The position numbers and the translations under genes were made by a program. Shown here one piece after another: positions 9,569 through 18,714 of a DNA stretch of 64,000 nucleotides. A model generated the notes under the pieces. That model was given only the letters and a program-made list of their open reading frames with translations, had not been told where the DNA came from and did no database searches. Origin of the DNA: CAVVSD01 sp963757125 (GTDB lineage Bacteria; Actinomycetota; Thermoleophilia; Solirubrobacterales; Solirubrobacteraceae). Positions within the stretch are counted from its first letter, which is position 1, and every line of letters begins with the position of its first letter. The stretch lies in assembly GCA_963757125.1 (NCBI GenBank), contig CAVWQP010000009.1, positions 1,674,001 to 1,738,000 of the forward strand, written 5' to 3'.

Positions 9569-10080
9569 TCCACGTGCACCTCCCGTAGCGCGTGCGAGTC
9601 GACGTCGTACACGAAGCCCCGTACCCGGTCGCGGTGCAGCAGGAAGGTCGACCGGCGCACCCGCAGGATCGACTGGCGCACGTCGGCGTCGAGGTCCACG
9701 AAGGACTCGATCGCGAACGACGGCGCCACGCCGGTGGCCTCCTGCAGCTCGGCCCGGAAGCCGTCGTCGGTCAGCGTCTGCATCCCGCAGTCGGTGTGAT
9801 GGATGAGCATCACGGCCTGCGTGCCCAGCCGCCGCTGCGACACCGAGAGCGACCGTATGACGTCGTCGGTGATGACGCCGCCCGCGTTGCGCAGCACGTG
9901 CGCCTCGCCGTCCTGGAGCCCGAGCGCGGCGAACACGTCCAGCCGCGAATCCATGCACGTCACGACCGCGAGCCGCCGCCTCGGCTGGACGTCGAGATGC
10001 ACCGCCTCGAGCGACGCGGCGAACCGGACGTTGTTCGCGACGAGCTCGTCGATGACGTCGTCGCCCTTATATGCCGTCAA
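9565..10080 (-). CDS. Beta-class carbonic anhydrase
   Basis: Zinc enzyme interconverting CO2 and bicarbonate, 171 residues, resembling the short actinobacterial class (Rv1284-like). Predicted zinc ligands are C42, H95 and C98 in VVTCMDSR and IHHTDCGM, and the catalytic Asp-Arg dyad is D44/R46. There is no signal peptide, so it is cytoplasmic. The gene is divergent from the response regulator at 10103 with only 22 bases between the starts, and it overlaps the small peptide gene downstream. Confidence 0.95.
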   Translation of the reverse strand: MTAYKGDDVIDELVANNVRFAASLEAVHLDVQPRRRLAVVTCMDSRLDVFAALGLQDGEAHVLRNAGGVITDDVIRSLSVSQRRLGTQAVMLIHHTDCGMQTLTDDGFRAELQEATGVAPSFAIESFVDLDADVRQSILRVRRSTFLLHRDRVRGFVYDVDSHALREVHVE

Positions 10081-10102
10081 TCTGCACCCCTACCATCCGC
10101 AC

Positions 10103-10787
10103 ATGGTGCCCGACCGCCCCCCACGCGTGCTCGTCGTCGAGGACGACGAGGAGATCGCGCAGGTGCTCCAGCGCTCGCTGCGCATGGAGGGCTACGAGGT
10201 GCGGGCGAGCGCGGACGGCGAGGCGGCCCTCGCCGACGCCGACGCGTTCTCCCCCGATCTCGTCATCCTCGACCTCGGGCTGCCCAAGCTCGACGGCATC
10301 GACGTCGCCCGCACGCTGCGCGCCGACGGCGACGTCCCGATCCTCATGCTGACCGCGCGCGACGCGGTCGACTCCCGCGTCGCGGGGCTCGACGCCGGCG
10401 CCGACGACTACCTCGTCAAGCCCTTCGAGCGCCAGGAGCTGCTCGCGCGCCTGCGGGCGCTGCTGCGCCGCCGCCCGCCGCGCGGCAGCGGCGTCCTTCG
10501 TCGTCGGCGACCTGTCACTGAACCCCGACACGCACGAGGTGCGCCGGTCGGAGCGCGAGATCGAGCTCACGCAGCGCGAGTTCGAGCTCCTCGAGTACCT
10601 CATGCGCAACGAGCGCATCGTCGTCCCCCGCCAGCGCCTCCTCGAGGAGGTGTGGGGCTACGACCCGTTCGCCACCACGAACACCATCGAGGTCTTCGTG
10701 TCGAACCTCCGGAGAAAGCTGGAAGCCGGTGGAGAGCCCAGGCTCCTCCATACGATCCGCGGCGCGGGCTACGTTCTCCGCGCCTAA
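10103..10787 (+). CDS. OmpR/PhoB-family response regulator (frameshifted)
   Basis: Receiver domain (residues 1-120) with the acidic pair EDDEE, the phosphoacceptor D57 in VILDLGLPK, and the lysine in YLVKPFE. The winged-helix output domain continues in another frame as FVVGDLSLNPDTHEVRR and ends in IRGAGYVLRA. The break is at about 10493, in the linker between the domains, where a one-base indel rejoins them. It regulates transcription in response to the histidine kinase that follows and overlaps it. Confidence 0.92.
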
Positions 10788-12195
10788 GCGCGTCCCGATC
10801 CGCTGGCGCCTCGCCGGCGGCTCCGCGCTCCTCACGCTCGTCATCCTGTGCGCGTTCGCGGGCGCGGTCGGCACGCTGACCGCGCAGCGCATCCACTCGG
10901 ACTTCGACACCCAGGTCCGCAGCGCGGCCGACCGCCTGCGCGACCGCCTCGTCGTCCACACGAGCCTGCGCAACGAGGTCTACGTCGACAGCCCGGGGCT
11001 GAACACGTTCGGCGGCGCCGCCAACGCTGCGATCAAGATCGTCTACAGCGACGGGCAGGTCATCAAGCAGTCCGACGGCGCGCCGGGCTGGCTCGGCCCC
11101 CCGACGCTCGGCGGCACCGTCGAGCTGCGCGGCTACCGCATCGAGAACCGCCGCGTCCCGGTCACCGCGAACATCGACGACCACTTCGTCGGCTACGTCT
11201 ACATGCAGTACGCGCGCCCGCTCGCCGACGTGCAGGCGACGGTCAACCGCGTGCGCTTCTTCCTGCTCGTCGGCGTGCTCAGCGGCGCCGGGCTCGCGCT
11301 CCTCGCCGGTCTGTGGATCGCCACCCGCGCGATGGCGCCGATCGCCGCGCTGACGGCGGCCGCGCGCGAGATCGAGCGCACGCGCGACCCCGCGCGCCGG
11401 GTCCCCACGACCGAGGCCGACGACGAGGTCGCGGAGCTGTCGCGCACGCTGGACGGCATGCTCGCGGCGCTCGACGAGGCGCGCACGGAGCAGGAGTCCG
11501 CCCTGCAGCGCCAGCGGGAGTTCGTGGCCGACGCCTCCCACGAGCTGCGCACGCCGCTGACGAGCGTCCTCGCCAACCTCGAGCTGCTCGCCGAGACGCT
11601 CGACGGCGAGCGTGGGGAGGCCGCGCAGTCCGCACTGCGCTCCAGCCGCCGGATGCGCCGCCTCGTCGCGGACCTCCTGCTGCTCGCCCGCGCCGACGCA
11701 GAGCGTCAGGCGCCGAAGGTGCCGACCGACGTCGGCGAGGTCCTCATGGAGGCCGCGGGCGAGCTCAGCGCCGTCGCCGACGGCCACGAGCTGCACGTCG
11801 ACGCCGACCACGTCATGGTCGACGGCGCGCGCGACGAGCTGCACCGCCTCGTGCTGAACCTCATGGAGAACGCGCTCCGCCACACGCCGCCGGGCACGAC
11901 GATCCGCGCCGGCGTGGAGCGCGAGAACGGCAGCGCGATCGTCACCGTCGAGGACGACGGGCCAGGCATCGACCCCGACCTGCGCGACCGCGTCTTCGAG
12001 CGCTTCGTGCGCGGGTCGGGCGACAGCGGCCGGTCGTTCGGCCTCGGGCTGTCGATCGTGCGCGCCGTGGCGGAGTCCCACGGCGGCTCGGTGCGCGTCG
12101 AGTCCCCGACGACGACCGGAGCCTCGATCGCGCGCGGCACGCGCTTCGTCGTGACGCTCCCCGCGGCGACGCGGGAGCCGGCCGCGACCGCCTGA
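10729..12195 (+). CDS. Two-component sensor histidine kinase
   Basis: A 488-residue membrane kinase. Helix 1 is at about residues 32-55, the extracytoplasmic sensor runs to about 175, and helix 2 is LLVGVLSGAGLALLAGLW. A HAMP domain follows, then HisKA with phosphoacceptor H271 in DASHELRTPL, and HATPase_c with the N box (NLMENALRHTP), G1 (VEDDGPGID) and G2 (FGLGLSIVRAV). The only standard start I see is GTG 10729, inside the response regulator, so the first 20 or so residues are doubtful. The sensed signal is not evident. It ends one base before the convergent rnj stop. Confidence 0.95.
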   Translation: MESPGSSIRSAARATFSAPKRVPIRWRLAGGSALLTLVILCAFAGAVGTLTAQRIHSDFDTQVRSAADRLRDRLVVHTSLRNEVYVDSPGLNTFGGAANAAIKIVYSDGQVIKQSDGAPGWLGPPTLGGTVELRGYRIENRRVPVTANIDDHFVGYVYMQYARPLADVQATVNRVRFFLLVGVLSGAGLALLAGLWIATRAMAPIAALTAAAREIERTRDPARRVPTTEADDEVAELSRTLDGMLAALDEARTEQESALQRQREFVADASHELRTPLTSVLANLELLAETLDGERGEAAQSALRSSRRMRRLVADLLLLARADAERQAPKVPTDVGEVLMEAAGELSAVADGHELHVDADHVMVDGARDELHRLVLNLMENALRHTPPGTTIRAGVERENGSAIVTVEDDGPGIDPDLRDRVFERFVRGSGDSGRSFGLGLSIVRAVAESHGGSVRVESPTTTGASIARGTRFVVTLPAATREPAATA

Positions 12196-12196
12196 C

Positions 12197-13861
12197 CTAG
12201 ACGGCCACGACGACCGGCAGGACCATCGGCCGCCGGCGCAGGCGCTCGTAGACGAACGCGGCGATGTCGTCGTGCAGCATCTCCTGCAGGAGGTCGATCT
12301 CGCGGACCTCCTCGCGCGCCGCCTTCTCCAGCGACTGGTCGACCGTCCGGCGGATCTCCTCGAGCAGGGCGTCCGCCTCGACCTGGAACGGCACGCCGCG
12401 CATGATGACCTCCGGCTCGGCGACGCTCGCGCCGTTCTCCTCGGAGATCGTCGCGACGACGACGAAGATGCCGTCCCCGGAGAGCATCCGGCGGTCGCGC
12501 AGCGCGACGTCGGCGGGATCGCCGATGTCGACACCGTCGACGAAGATCATCCCCGACTGCTGCTTGGGACCGAACGCCGCTCCGTCCGCGGTGAGGTCGA
12601 GCGGCAGGCCGTTCTCCCCCCGGAAGATCCGCTCGTCGGGGATGCCCACCGCCATCGCGAGCTCCGCGTGCAGGTGGATCCGCTTGTAGTCGCCGTGGAA
12701 GGGGAACACGTACTTCGGCCGCGTGAGGTTCAGCATGAGCTTGATCTCCTCCGCGTAGCCGTGGCCGGAGGCGTGGATCGGCTCGTCGCGCGTCGTGATG
12801 ACGTTGCAGCCGATGTGGTACAGGCGGTCGATCGTCTCGTTGACGGCGCGCTCGTTGCCCGGGATCGGCGTCGCGGAGAAGACGACCGTGTCGCCCTCCC
12901 GCAGCTCGACCGCCGGGTGGTCGCGGTGGGCCATGCGGCGCAGCGCGCTCAGCGGCTCGCCCTGCGATCCGGTGGAGATGACGACGAGCTTCTCGTCGGG
13001 CCAGTTGTCGAGCTCGCGCGGCGCGATGAGCAGGCCGTCGGGGATGCGGGCGATGTTGAGGGAGCGCGCGATGTTGACGTTCTTGCGCATCGAGCGCCCG
13101 ACCAGGCAGACCTTGCGCCCGAGCGCGACGGCCGCGTCGATCACCTGCTGCACGCGATGGACGTTGGAGGCGAACGACGTGACGACGATCCGCCCCTCGC
13201 AGCGCTCGAAGACGCGGTACAGCTGCGGCCCCACGTTCTTCTCGCTCGGCGAGTAGCCGGGACGGTCGGCGTTCGTGGAGTCACCGCACAGGACGAGCAC
13301 GCCGGATCGCCCGAGCTCGGCGAGACGGCTCATGTCGGCGGGCCGGCCGTCGACCGGCGTCTGGTCGAACTTGTAGTCGCCCGTGAAGAGCACGGTCCCG
13401 ACGTCGCAGGTCGCGGCGACCGCGCAGGCGTCCGGGATCGAGTGCGTCATGTGGATGAGCTCGATGTCGAACGGCCCGGCCTCGATGCGCTCGCCGGGCT
13501 GCACGTCGATGACCTCGACCTCCTGCAGCTTGTGCTCGTCGAGCTTGGAGCGCGCCATGGCCGTCGTCAGCGGGCGGCCGAAGACCGGGATGTCCAGCGC
13601 CTTGAGCTCACGCAGGACGAACGGGAGCGCCCCGAGATGGTCCTCGTGGCCGTGCGTGATGACGATGCCCTCGATGTCGTCCGCACGCTCGCGCAGGTAC
13701 GCGAAGTCCGGCAGCACGAGGTCGATGCCGAGCATGTCCGCGGTCGGGAACCGCAGGCCGCAGTCCACCAGGACGATCCGATCCTCGTACTCGAGGACCG
13801 TCATGTTCTTGCCGATCTCCCCCAGGCCGCCGAGGGGGAGGACGCGCAGTGTGCCCGTCAA
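12197..13861 (-). CDS. rnj: Ribonuclease J
   Basis: Metallo-beta-lactamase/beta-CASP RNase with 5'-to-3' exonuclease and endonuclease activity in mRNA decay and rRNA maturation. Its 554 residues match the family. The zinc motif is THGHEDHLGALP (H70, H72, D74, H75), preceded by LVDCGLRFP; the beta-CASP part has STGSQGEP and the late motif IHASGHG. The start overlaps the dapA stop (ATGA), the dapA-rnj order seen in many actinobacteria. The cotranscription with a lysine biosynthesis gene is conserved but unexplained. Confidence 0.97.
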   Translation of the reverse strand: MTGTLRVLPLGGLGEIGKNMTVLEYEDRIVLVDCGLRFPTADMLGIDLVLPDFAYLRERADDIEGIVITHGHEDHLGALPFVLRELKALDIPVFGRPLTTAMARSKLDEHKLQEVEVIDVQPGERIEAGPFDIELIHMTHSIPDACAVAATCDVGTVLFTGDYKFDQTPVDGRPADMSRLAELGRSGVLVLCGDSTNADRPGYSPSEKNVGPQLYRVFERCEGRIVVTSFASNVHRVQQVIDAAVALGRKVCLVGRSMRKNVNIARSLNIARIPDGLLIAPRELDNWPDEKLVVISTGSQGEPLSALRRMAHRDHPAVELREGDTVVFSATPIPGNERAVNETIDRLYHIGCNVITTRDEPIHASGHGYAEEIKLMLNLTRPKYVFPFHGDYKRIHLHAELAMAVGIPDERIFRGENGLPLDLTADGAAFGPKQQSGMIFVDGVDIGDPADVALRDRRMLSGDGIFVVVATISEENGASVAEPEVIMRGVPFQVEADALLEEIRRTVDQSLEKAAREEVREIDLLQEMLHDDIAAFVYERLRRRPMVLPVVVAV

Positions 13862-14715
13862 CGGCGTGCCGCTTCCAGCACGCCTGCGCGGTCGAGGACG
13901 GCGCGGATCTCCTCGCGCTCGCTCTCCGTGGCCTCCACGAGTGGCAGACGGAGGTTCCCCGGCGCGAGGCCGGCCAGCTCGATCGCCGCCTTGATGGACA
14001 CGGGGTTGGCGCGGTTCAGCGCGGGCAGGTAGCCGGACAGCTCGGCCTGGACCTCCGCGCGACGCCCCGGCTCGTCCACGAGCGCGCGGAACAGCGGCCC
14101 GAGGAGATGCGTCGCGACGCAGATGCCGCCGACGCCGCCCATGTCCAGCGCGCGGGCGACGCTCTCGTCGTTGCCCGCGTAGAGCTCGAGGCCGTCGACG
14201 AGCGCGAGGTTGTCGTTGTTGGCCTGCTTCACGGCGCTCACGCCGTCGAGCTGCGCGAGCTCGGCGAGCAGGTCGTTGGGCATGTCGGTGCCCGTCCTCG
14301 ACGGGATGTTGTAGAGGACGATGGGGCGATCGGTCGCCTTGGCGACCTCCCCGAAGTGGGCCAGGATGCCGCGCGGCGTCGGGCGGTTGTAGTACGGCGT
14401 GACGGACAGGATGCCGTCGACCCCGAGCTCCGTCGCGCGCTGCGTGAGGTGCACCGCGTGGCGCGTGTCGTTGGAGCCGGTGCCCGCGACGACCGTGGTG
14501 CCCGACGGCCGGTTGGCCACGGCCAGCTCGATGATCCGCAGGTGCTCCTCGTCGCTCAGCGTCGGCGCCTCGCCGGTCGTGCCGGCGACGACGACCCCAT
14601 CGGAGCCCGTGGCGCAGACGTGCTGCTGGACGGCCACGAACGCGTCCTCGTCGACGCGGCCGTCTGCGTCGAACGGGGTGATGATCGCCGTGAGGATGGC
14701 ACCGAGCGCGGGCAT
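13858..14715 (-). CDS. dapA: 4-hydroxy-tetrahydrodipicolinate synthase
   Basis: Condenses pyruvate with aspartate semialdehyde in the lysine/diaminopimelate pathway. The 285-residue TIM barrel includes GTTGEAPTLSDEEH, the tyrosine motif VTPYYNRPTP, the YNIPSRTG segment, and the Schiff-base lysine in VSAVKQANND. ATG 14715 (MPALGAILTAIITPFD) is chosen because homology begins there; the open frame extends further upstream without similarity. dapB of the same pathway lies about 4 kb away on the same strand. Confidence 0.97.
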   Translation of the reverse strand: MPALGAILTAIITPFDADGRVDEDAFVAVQQHVCATGSDGVVVAGTTGEAPTLSDEEHLRIIELAVANRPSGTTVVAGTGSNDTRHAVHLTQRATELGVDGILSVTPYYNRPTPRGILAHFGEVAKATDRPIVLYNIPSRTGTDMPNDLLAELAQLDGVSAVKQANNDNLALVDGLELYAGNDESVARALDMGGVGGICVATHLLGPLFRALVDEPGRRAEVQAELSGYLPALNRANPVSIKAAIELAGLAPGNLRLPLVEATESEREEIRAVLDRAGVLEAARR

Positions 14716-14744
14716 GGCCCCGAGTATCGCAGGGTCCTCGGAAC

Positions 14745-15083
14745 TCACGGATCCCGGCGGTCGCGGACCCGGTGATCGTCCTGTTTCAGGGCGTTCGTGA
14801 AGCGCGACGGCACCTTCGCGCCGTCGCCCTCCTCCCACAGCGTCACGACGAGCAGCTCGTGGCTGTCGCGGTCGTGGCGGCACACGTAGATCAGCCCGGG
14901 GAGCCGCTCGTCCTGCACGAGCAGCGACCCGCGCTCGACGCGCGTGCGCCCGGCGGCGTATGCGCGGCTGACCCGCGTGACGATCTCCGGCTTGACGTCC
15001 ACGGAGCCCGTGCGCGTGCCCACCCGCTGCCGGTAGCGCTCGGCTGCGTGGTCGGTCACGGCCACGAGGATCCCGTCCGGCAT
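14745..15083 (-). CDS. Conserved hypothetical protein
   Basis: A 112-residue soluble protein with no family that I can name. It reads MPDGILVAVTDHAAERYRQR, then RVERGSLLVQDERLPGLIYV and SHELLVVTLWEE. The DHAAERYRQR start recalls DUF4258-like or toxin-type proteins that begin with a histidine near an (S/T)xHxxxR motif, but the match is weak. It is divergent from the threonine aldolase gene with 20 bases between the starts and lies 29 bases upstream of dapA on the same strand. Confidence 0.65.
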   Translation of the reverse strand: MPDGILVAVTDHAAERYRQRVGTRTGSVDVKPEIVTRVSRAYAAGRTRVERGSLLVQDERLPGLIYVCRHDRDSHELLVVTLWEEGDGAKVPSRFTNALKQDDHRVRDRRDP

Positions 15084-15103
15084 CGCGCTCTAGTGTCTCG
15101 CAC

Positions 15104-16129
15104 GTGACCATCGTCAACCTCCGCTCCGACACGCAGACACGTCCGACCGAGGAGATGCGGCGCGTCATGGCCGCCGCCGAGGTGGGCGACGAGCAGTACT
15201 TCCTGGACCCGACGGTCACCGAGCTGTGCGAGCGCGTGGCGGGCCTCCTCGGCCACGAGGCGGCCGTGTTCCTGCCCTCGGGGACGATGTGCAACCACAT
15301 CGGCCTGCGGCTGCACATCCGCCCGGGCGGCGACGAGATCATCCTGCACCGCTCGGCGCACCCGATCATGGCCGAGTCGGGCAGCCCGGCCGCCCTGACC
15401 GGCGCGATGGTCAACCCGCTCGACAGCGACGACGGCACGTTCACCGCCGAGCAGGTCCGCGGCGCGCTGCGCCAGGTGGGCAACCGCTACCAGCCCGTGT
15501 CGCGGCTCGTCCACGTCGAGCAGACGACGAACCTCATGGGCGGGCGCGTATGGCGGTTCGAGCAGCTGGAGGCCGTGCTGGGCGTCGCGGCGGAGCACGG
15601 GCTGCGCACGCACCTCGACGGCGCCCGGCTCATGAACGCGGTCGTCGCGAGCGGCGTGTCCGCGCGCGACTGGGCGTCGCTGTTCGACACGGCGTGGATC
15701 GACTTCACGAAGGGCCTCGGCGCGCCGCTGGGCGCCTGCCTCGCGGGCTCCACGGAGCTCATCGAGGAGGCCTGGCGCTGGAAGCAGATGATGGGCGGCT
15801 CGATGCGCCAGGCGGGCATCGTCGCCGCCGGGGCGCTGTACGCGCTGGACCACAACGTCGAGCGCCTCGCGGACGACCACGCGCTCGCCCGGACGCTGGC
15901 CGACCGGCTCGCGGAGATCCCCGGCGTGCGGCTCGATCCGGGGCTGGTGGAGACGAACATCGTCGTCTTCGGCGTGGACGACGCGTTCGCGGTGTCCGAG
16001 GCGCTCAGCGGCCACGACGTGTGGATCGGCGCGCTCGACGCGACCACGATGCGCGCGGTCACGCACCTCGACGTCGATTCGGCCGGTGTCGAGCGCGCCC
16101 TGCGCGCGATGGCGGACGTCCTGGGCTAG
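15104..16129 (+). CDS. Low-specificity L-threonine aldolase family protein
   Basis: PLP-dependent fold-type I enzyme cleaving threonine/allo-threonine to glycine and acetaldehyde. Its 341 residues start at GTG 15104 with NLRSDTQTRPTEEM, the usual family opening. Other family marks are GDEQYFLDPTV, FLPSGTMCN, HLDGARLMNA and the PLP lysine K203 in DFTKGLGAPLG. It converges on the ThDP enzyme, and the two TAG stops share one CTAG (16126-16129). Beta-eliminating lyases of the same fold are the alternative. Confidence 0.92.
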   Translation: MTIVNLRSDTQTRPTEEMRRVMAAAEVGDEQYFLDPTVTELCERVAGLLGHEAAVFLPSGTMCNHIGLRLHIRPGGDEIILHRSAHPIMAESGSPAALTGAMVNPLDSDDGTFTAEQVRGALRQVGNRYQPVSRLVHVEQTTNLMGGRVWRFEQLEAVLGVAAEHGLRTHLDGARLMNAVVASGVSARDWASLFDTAWIDFTKGLGAPLGACLAGSTELIEEAWRWKQMMGGSMRQAGIVAAGALYALDHNVERLADDHALARTLADRLAEIPGVRLDPGLVETNIVVFGVDDAFAVSEALSGHDVWIGALDATTMRAVTHLDVDSAGVERALRAMADVLG

Positions 16130-17787
16130 CTGCGCCCCGGCGGCAGGACGCCGGGCGGCAGGCCCTCGTCGCGGTCCTGGATGACGTCCACGACCGCGGG
16201 GCGCCCCGAGCGCAGCGCGCGGTCGATCGCGTCGCCCGCATCCTCGTCGCGCTCGACCCGGATGCCCAGCGCGCCGCAGAGCTCGGCGTAGGCGGCGAAG
16301 TCCGGGTTGTCGTAGTGGACGCCGATGTAGCGCCCGCCGTGCGCGGTCCGCTGACGGTCGCGGGTGTTGCCGTAGGCGAAGTTGTTCGTGATCACGACGA
16401 CGACCGGGATGTCCTCGCGCACGGCGGTCTCGAGGTCCTGCGCGACCATCCAGAACGAGCCGTCCCCGCTCACGCAGATCACCTGCTCGTCCGGCCGCGC
16501 GAGCTTCACACCCAGCGCGGCGGGCAGCCCCCACCCCATCGCGCCGCCCGCGTTCCCGAGGAACGACCCGGGGCGCGTGACGCGCAGGTAGCGCTGCATC
16601 CACCCCGCGAACGTCGGCGCGTCGGACACGATGATCGGGTCGTGGGCGTCGCGCGCCTGGGCCAGGGCGCTGACGACGGCGGCCGAGCTCACCCCGTGCT
16701 GCGTGTCGGGCGGCAGCGGGAGGATCGACTCCGTGAGGTAGTCCGCGCGCAGCCCGGCGACGCGCCCGGCGCGCTCCTCGCTGCCCGTGACGCGATCCGC
16801 GAGCCCCTCCGCGGCGTGCCGTGCGTCCCCGAGCACCGCCACGACCGGCGGGTACACGCGCCCGAGCTCCTCCGGGTCGACGTCGACCTGGATCACGGCG
16901 CAGTCCGGTGAGGGCAGCGTGTAGCGGCGGGTCGTGAACTGGGCGAAGCGAGCCCCGAGCGCGAGCACGACGTCCGCCTCGCGGAACGCGGTCTCGGTCG
17001 CCGGCAGCGCGCCGAACCCCAGGCACCCGACGAACGCGCCGTGCGTGTCGGGGAACGCGGACTTGCGCAGCCACGTGCCCGCCACCGGCGCGTCGAGCGC
17101 CTCGGCGAGCCGTGCGACGGCCGCCTGCGCGCCTGCGTGCTCGGCACCGCCGCCGACGAGGATGAGCGGACGCCGCGCCCGCGAGAGCACCTCCGCAGCG
17201 CGATCGAGCGACTCGGGCGCGGGGTGCGGCAGCGGGACCTCGAAGTCCTCGCGGAACGCAGGCGAGGGCAGCTCGCGGGTCTGGACGTCGAGCGGCAACG
17301 AGACCATGACCGGCCGCCGGCGCCCCGCGGTCGTGGCGTGGGCGGCCCGAGCGACGAGCTCGGGGACACGGTTGTGGTCGTGGACCTCGAGCGCCCACTT
17401 CGTCACGGGCCGGAAGAGGTCGACCATGTCGAGCTCCTCGAAGGACTCGCGGAGGACGATCTCGTCGTCGACCTGGCCGATCACGGCCAGCACGGGCACG
17501 GACTCGGCGAACGCGTTGTGCATCGCGATCACGAGGTTCGCGGCGCCCGGCCCGCGCGAGGCCATGCAGACGGCGGGGCGGCCGGCGCCGCGGGCGAACC
17601 CGTCGGCCATGTGACCGGCGGTCTGCTCGTGGCGCGTCGATATCCAACGCACCGCGTCCTGGCGGGTCAGCGCGTCGAGCAGGTGCATGGTCGTCGTCCC
17701 CGGTACGCCGAAGGCGTGGGTGATCCCCTGCCGGGCGAGGGCTTCGATCGCGGCGTCGGCCGCGAGCGGCTGCTGATGGTCCGTCAC
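16126..17787 (-). CDS. Thiamine diphosphate-dependent enzyme (acetolactate synthase-like)
   Basis: ThDP enzyme of the AHAS/pyruvate oxidase superfamily, 553 residues from GTG 17787. The N-terminal Pyr domain has the activating Glu in TRHEQTAGHMADG. A central domain follows, and the C-terminal PP domain carries the cofactor motif GDGSFWM ending in ITNN. No paired small subunit is nearby, so I do not assign biosynthetic AHAS. Relatives include sulfopyruvate, benzoylformate and oxalyl-CoA decarboxylases and sulfoacetaldehyde acetyltransferase. It is divergent from a MatC-like transporter remnant, with a dyad between them. Confidence 0.88.
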   Translation of the reverse strand: MTDHQQPLAADAAIEALARQGITHAFGVPGTTTMHLLDALTRQDAVRWISTRHEQTAGHMADGFARGAGRPAVCMASRGPGAANLVIAMHNAFAESVPVLAVIGQVDDEIVLRESFEELDMVDLFRPVTKWALEVHDHNRVPELVARAAHATTAGRRRPVMVSLPLDVQTRELPSPAFREDFEVPLPHPAPESLDRAAEVLSRARRPLILVGGGAEHAGAQAAVARLAEALDAPVAGTWLRKSAFPDTHGAFVGCLGFGALPATETAFREADVVLALGARFAQFTTRRYTLPSPDCAVIQVDVDPEELGRVYPPVVAVLGDARHAAEGLADRVTGSEERAGRVAGLRADYLTESILPLPPDTQHGVSSAAVVSALAQARDAHDPIIVSDAPTFAGWMQRYLRVTRPGSFLGNAGGAMGWGLPAALGVKLARPDEQVICVSGDGSFWMVAQDLETAVREDIPVVVVITNNFAYGNTRDRQRTAHGGRYIGVHYDNPDFAAYAELCGALGIRVERDEDAGDAIDRALRSGRPAVVDVIQDRDEGLPPGVLPPGRS

Positions 17788-17797
17788 GGCGCCAGGT

Positions 17798-17834
17798 CTA
17801 CCCGATTGTGCGAGTGGACGGAACAACCGGGTAG
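17798..17834. promoter_or_regulatory. Inverted repeat between divergent genes
   Basis: The 71-base gap between the ThDP enzyme (minus) and the transporter remnant (plus) holds perfect 7-base arms CTACCCG (17798-17804) and CGGGTAG (17828-17834), centre to centre 30 bases (about three helical turns). A second, imperfect dyad GGAAC/GTTCC overlaps its right arm. This spacing suits a dimeric regulator acting on both promoters. No regulator gene is adjacent. Confidence 0.4.
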
Positions 17835-17858
17835 GGGGTTCCGCGGGGAGGAATCTGA

Positions 17859-18230
17859 ATGTCGATTCATGTCGTAGGCATCATCGGGCTCGTCGTCGTC
17901 TTCGTGGTCGGAACGACCCGCTCCGTGAACCTCGGAGCGGTCGCGCTCGTGATGACGTTCATCGTCGGCTCGATCTTCGAGGGCGAGAGCCTCGACGACA
18001 TGTACTCGGGCCTTCCCGCCGACCTGTTCGTGCCGTGGGTCATCCTCCTCGTGTCCGCGCTGCCGACGATGGCCGGCGCGCTCGGCCCGGTCCGCGTCGC
18101 GCTGCTGGCGCCCATCGCGCTGCGCCTGGGCGGCCGCTACGACCTCGACCGCCGGCTCGTCGCGCTCATGTGCATGGTGGTGAGCGCCCCGATCGCCACG
18201 TTCCTCGTGTTCATCGCGCCGTTCAGCTGA
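17859..18230 (+). pseudogene. MatC-like dicarboxylate carrier remnant
   Basis: A 123-residue ORF with a good ribosome binding site (GGGGAGGAA, 7 bases before ATG 17859). Its first 55 residues (GIIGLVVVFVVGTT to GLPADLFV) resemble the N-terminal domain of MatC-type carriers. The sequence then jumps to what looks like a later part of that domain (LLAPIALRLGGRYDLDRRL). About 40 residues seem deleted and the remaining 300 or so residues of a normal carrier are absent. Four hydrophobic segments remain. The stop lies in TCAGCTGA, shared with the convergent GNAT stop. It may be non-functional. Confidence 0.6.
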
Positions 18231-18714
18231 CCGGGCGCGCGTAGCGCACGATCGGTCCGTCGTCGTCGCGCGTCTCCGTGCCGTCCCACGCGAAACCGAG
18301 GCGCTCGTAGAACCCGCGCGAGGCCGGGTTGTGCTGGAAGGTCCACAGCGTGACGCGTTCGAAGCCGGCGGCGGCGAGCTCGTCGCGCGCCCGCGCCACC
18401 AGCGCGGCGCCCAGTCCCGCGCCCTGGGCATCCGGGTCGACGTAGAGCGCCTGGATCTCGCCGCTGCCCTCGGCTGCGTCGGCGTCGCGCGACGGGCCGA
18501 ACACGACGAAGCCGGCGACGGCGCCGTGTAGCTCGATGACCCGCGTGCGGTCGAGGATCTCGCCCCACAGCCGCTCCCACTCCGCCACGCCGCGTGCGAA
18601 CTTCGCGTCGGCGTCCGCGAGGCCGGCGTAGGAGATCCGCCAGCACCGCTCGTGCAGCGCGATGACCGCCGGGATGTCCTCCGGCCGGGCCCGGCGGACC
18701 GCGACGTCAGGCAT
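18223..18714 (-). CDS. GNAT family N-acetyltransferase
   Basis: A 163-residue acetyltransferase from ATG 18714 (MPDVAVRRARPEDIPAVIAL). The acetyl-CoA signature is in YVDPDAQGAGLGAALVARAR (R/Q-x-x-G-x-G/A), followed by LWTFQHNPASRGFYERLGF, the typical N-x-x-A-x-x-x-Y-E-x-x-G-F motif. The substrate is unknown. The start lies 8 bases inside dapB, so translation is coupled. The open frame goes further upstream, but the family match begins at this ATG. Confidence 0.92.
   Translation of the reverse strand: MPDVAVRRARPEDIPAVIALHERCWRISYAGLADADAKFARGVAEWERLWGEILDRTRVIELHGAVAGFVVFGPSRDADAAEGSGEIQALYVDPDAQGAGLGAALVARARDELAAAGFERVTLWTFQHNPASRGFYERLGFAWDGTETRDDDGPIVRYARPVS

Noticed and set aside
15056..17647. 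863-codon minus-strand frame across the aldolase and ThDP genes
   Set aside because: Low-complexity shadow frame with no domain, in conflict with two clear genes.
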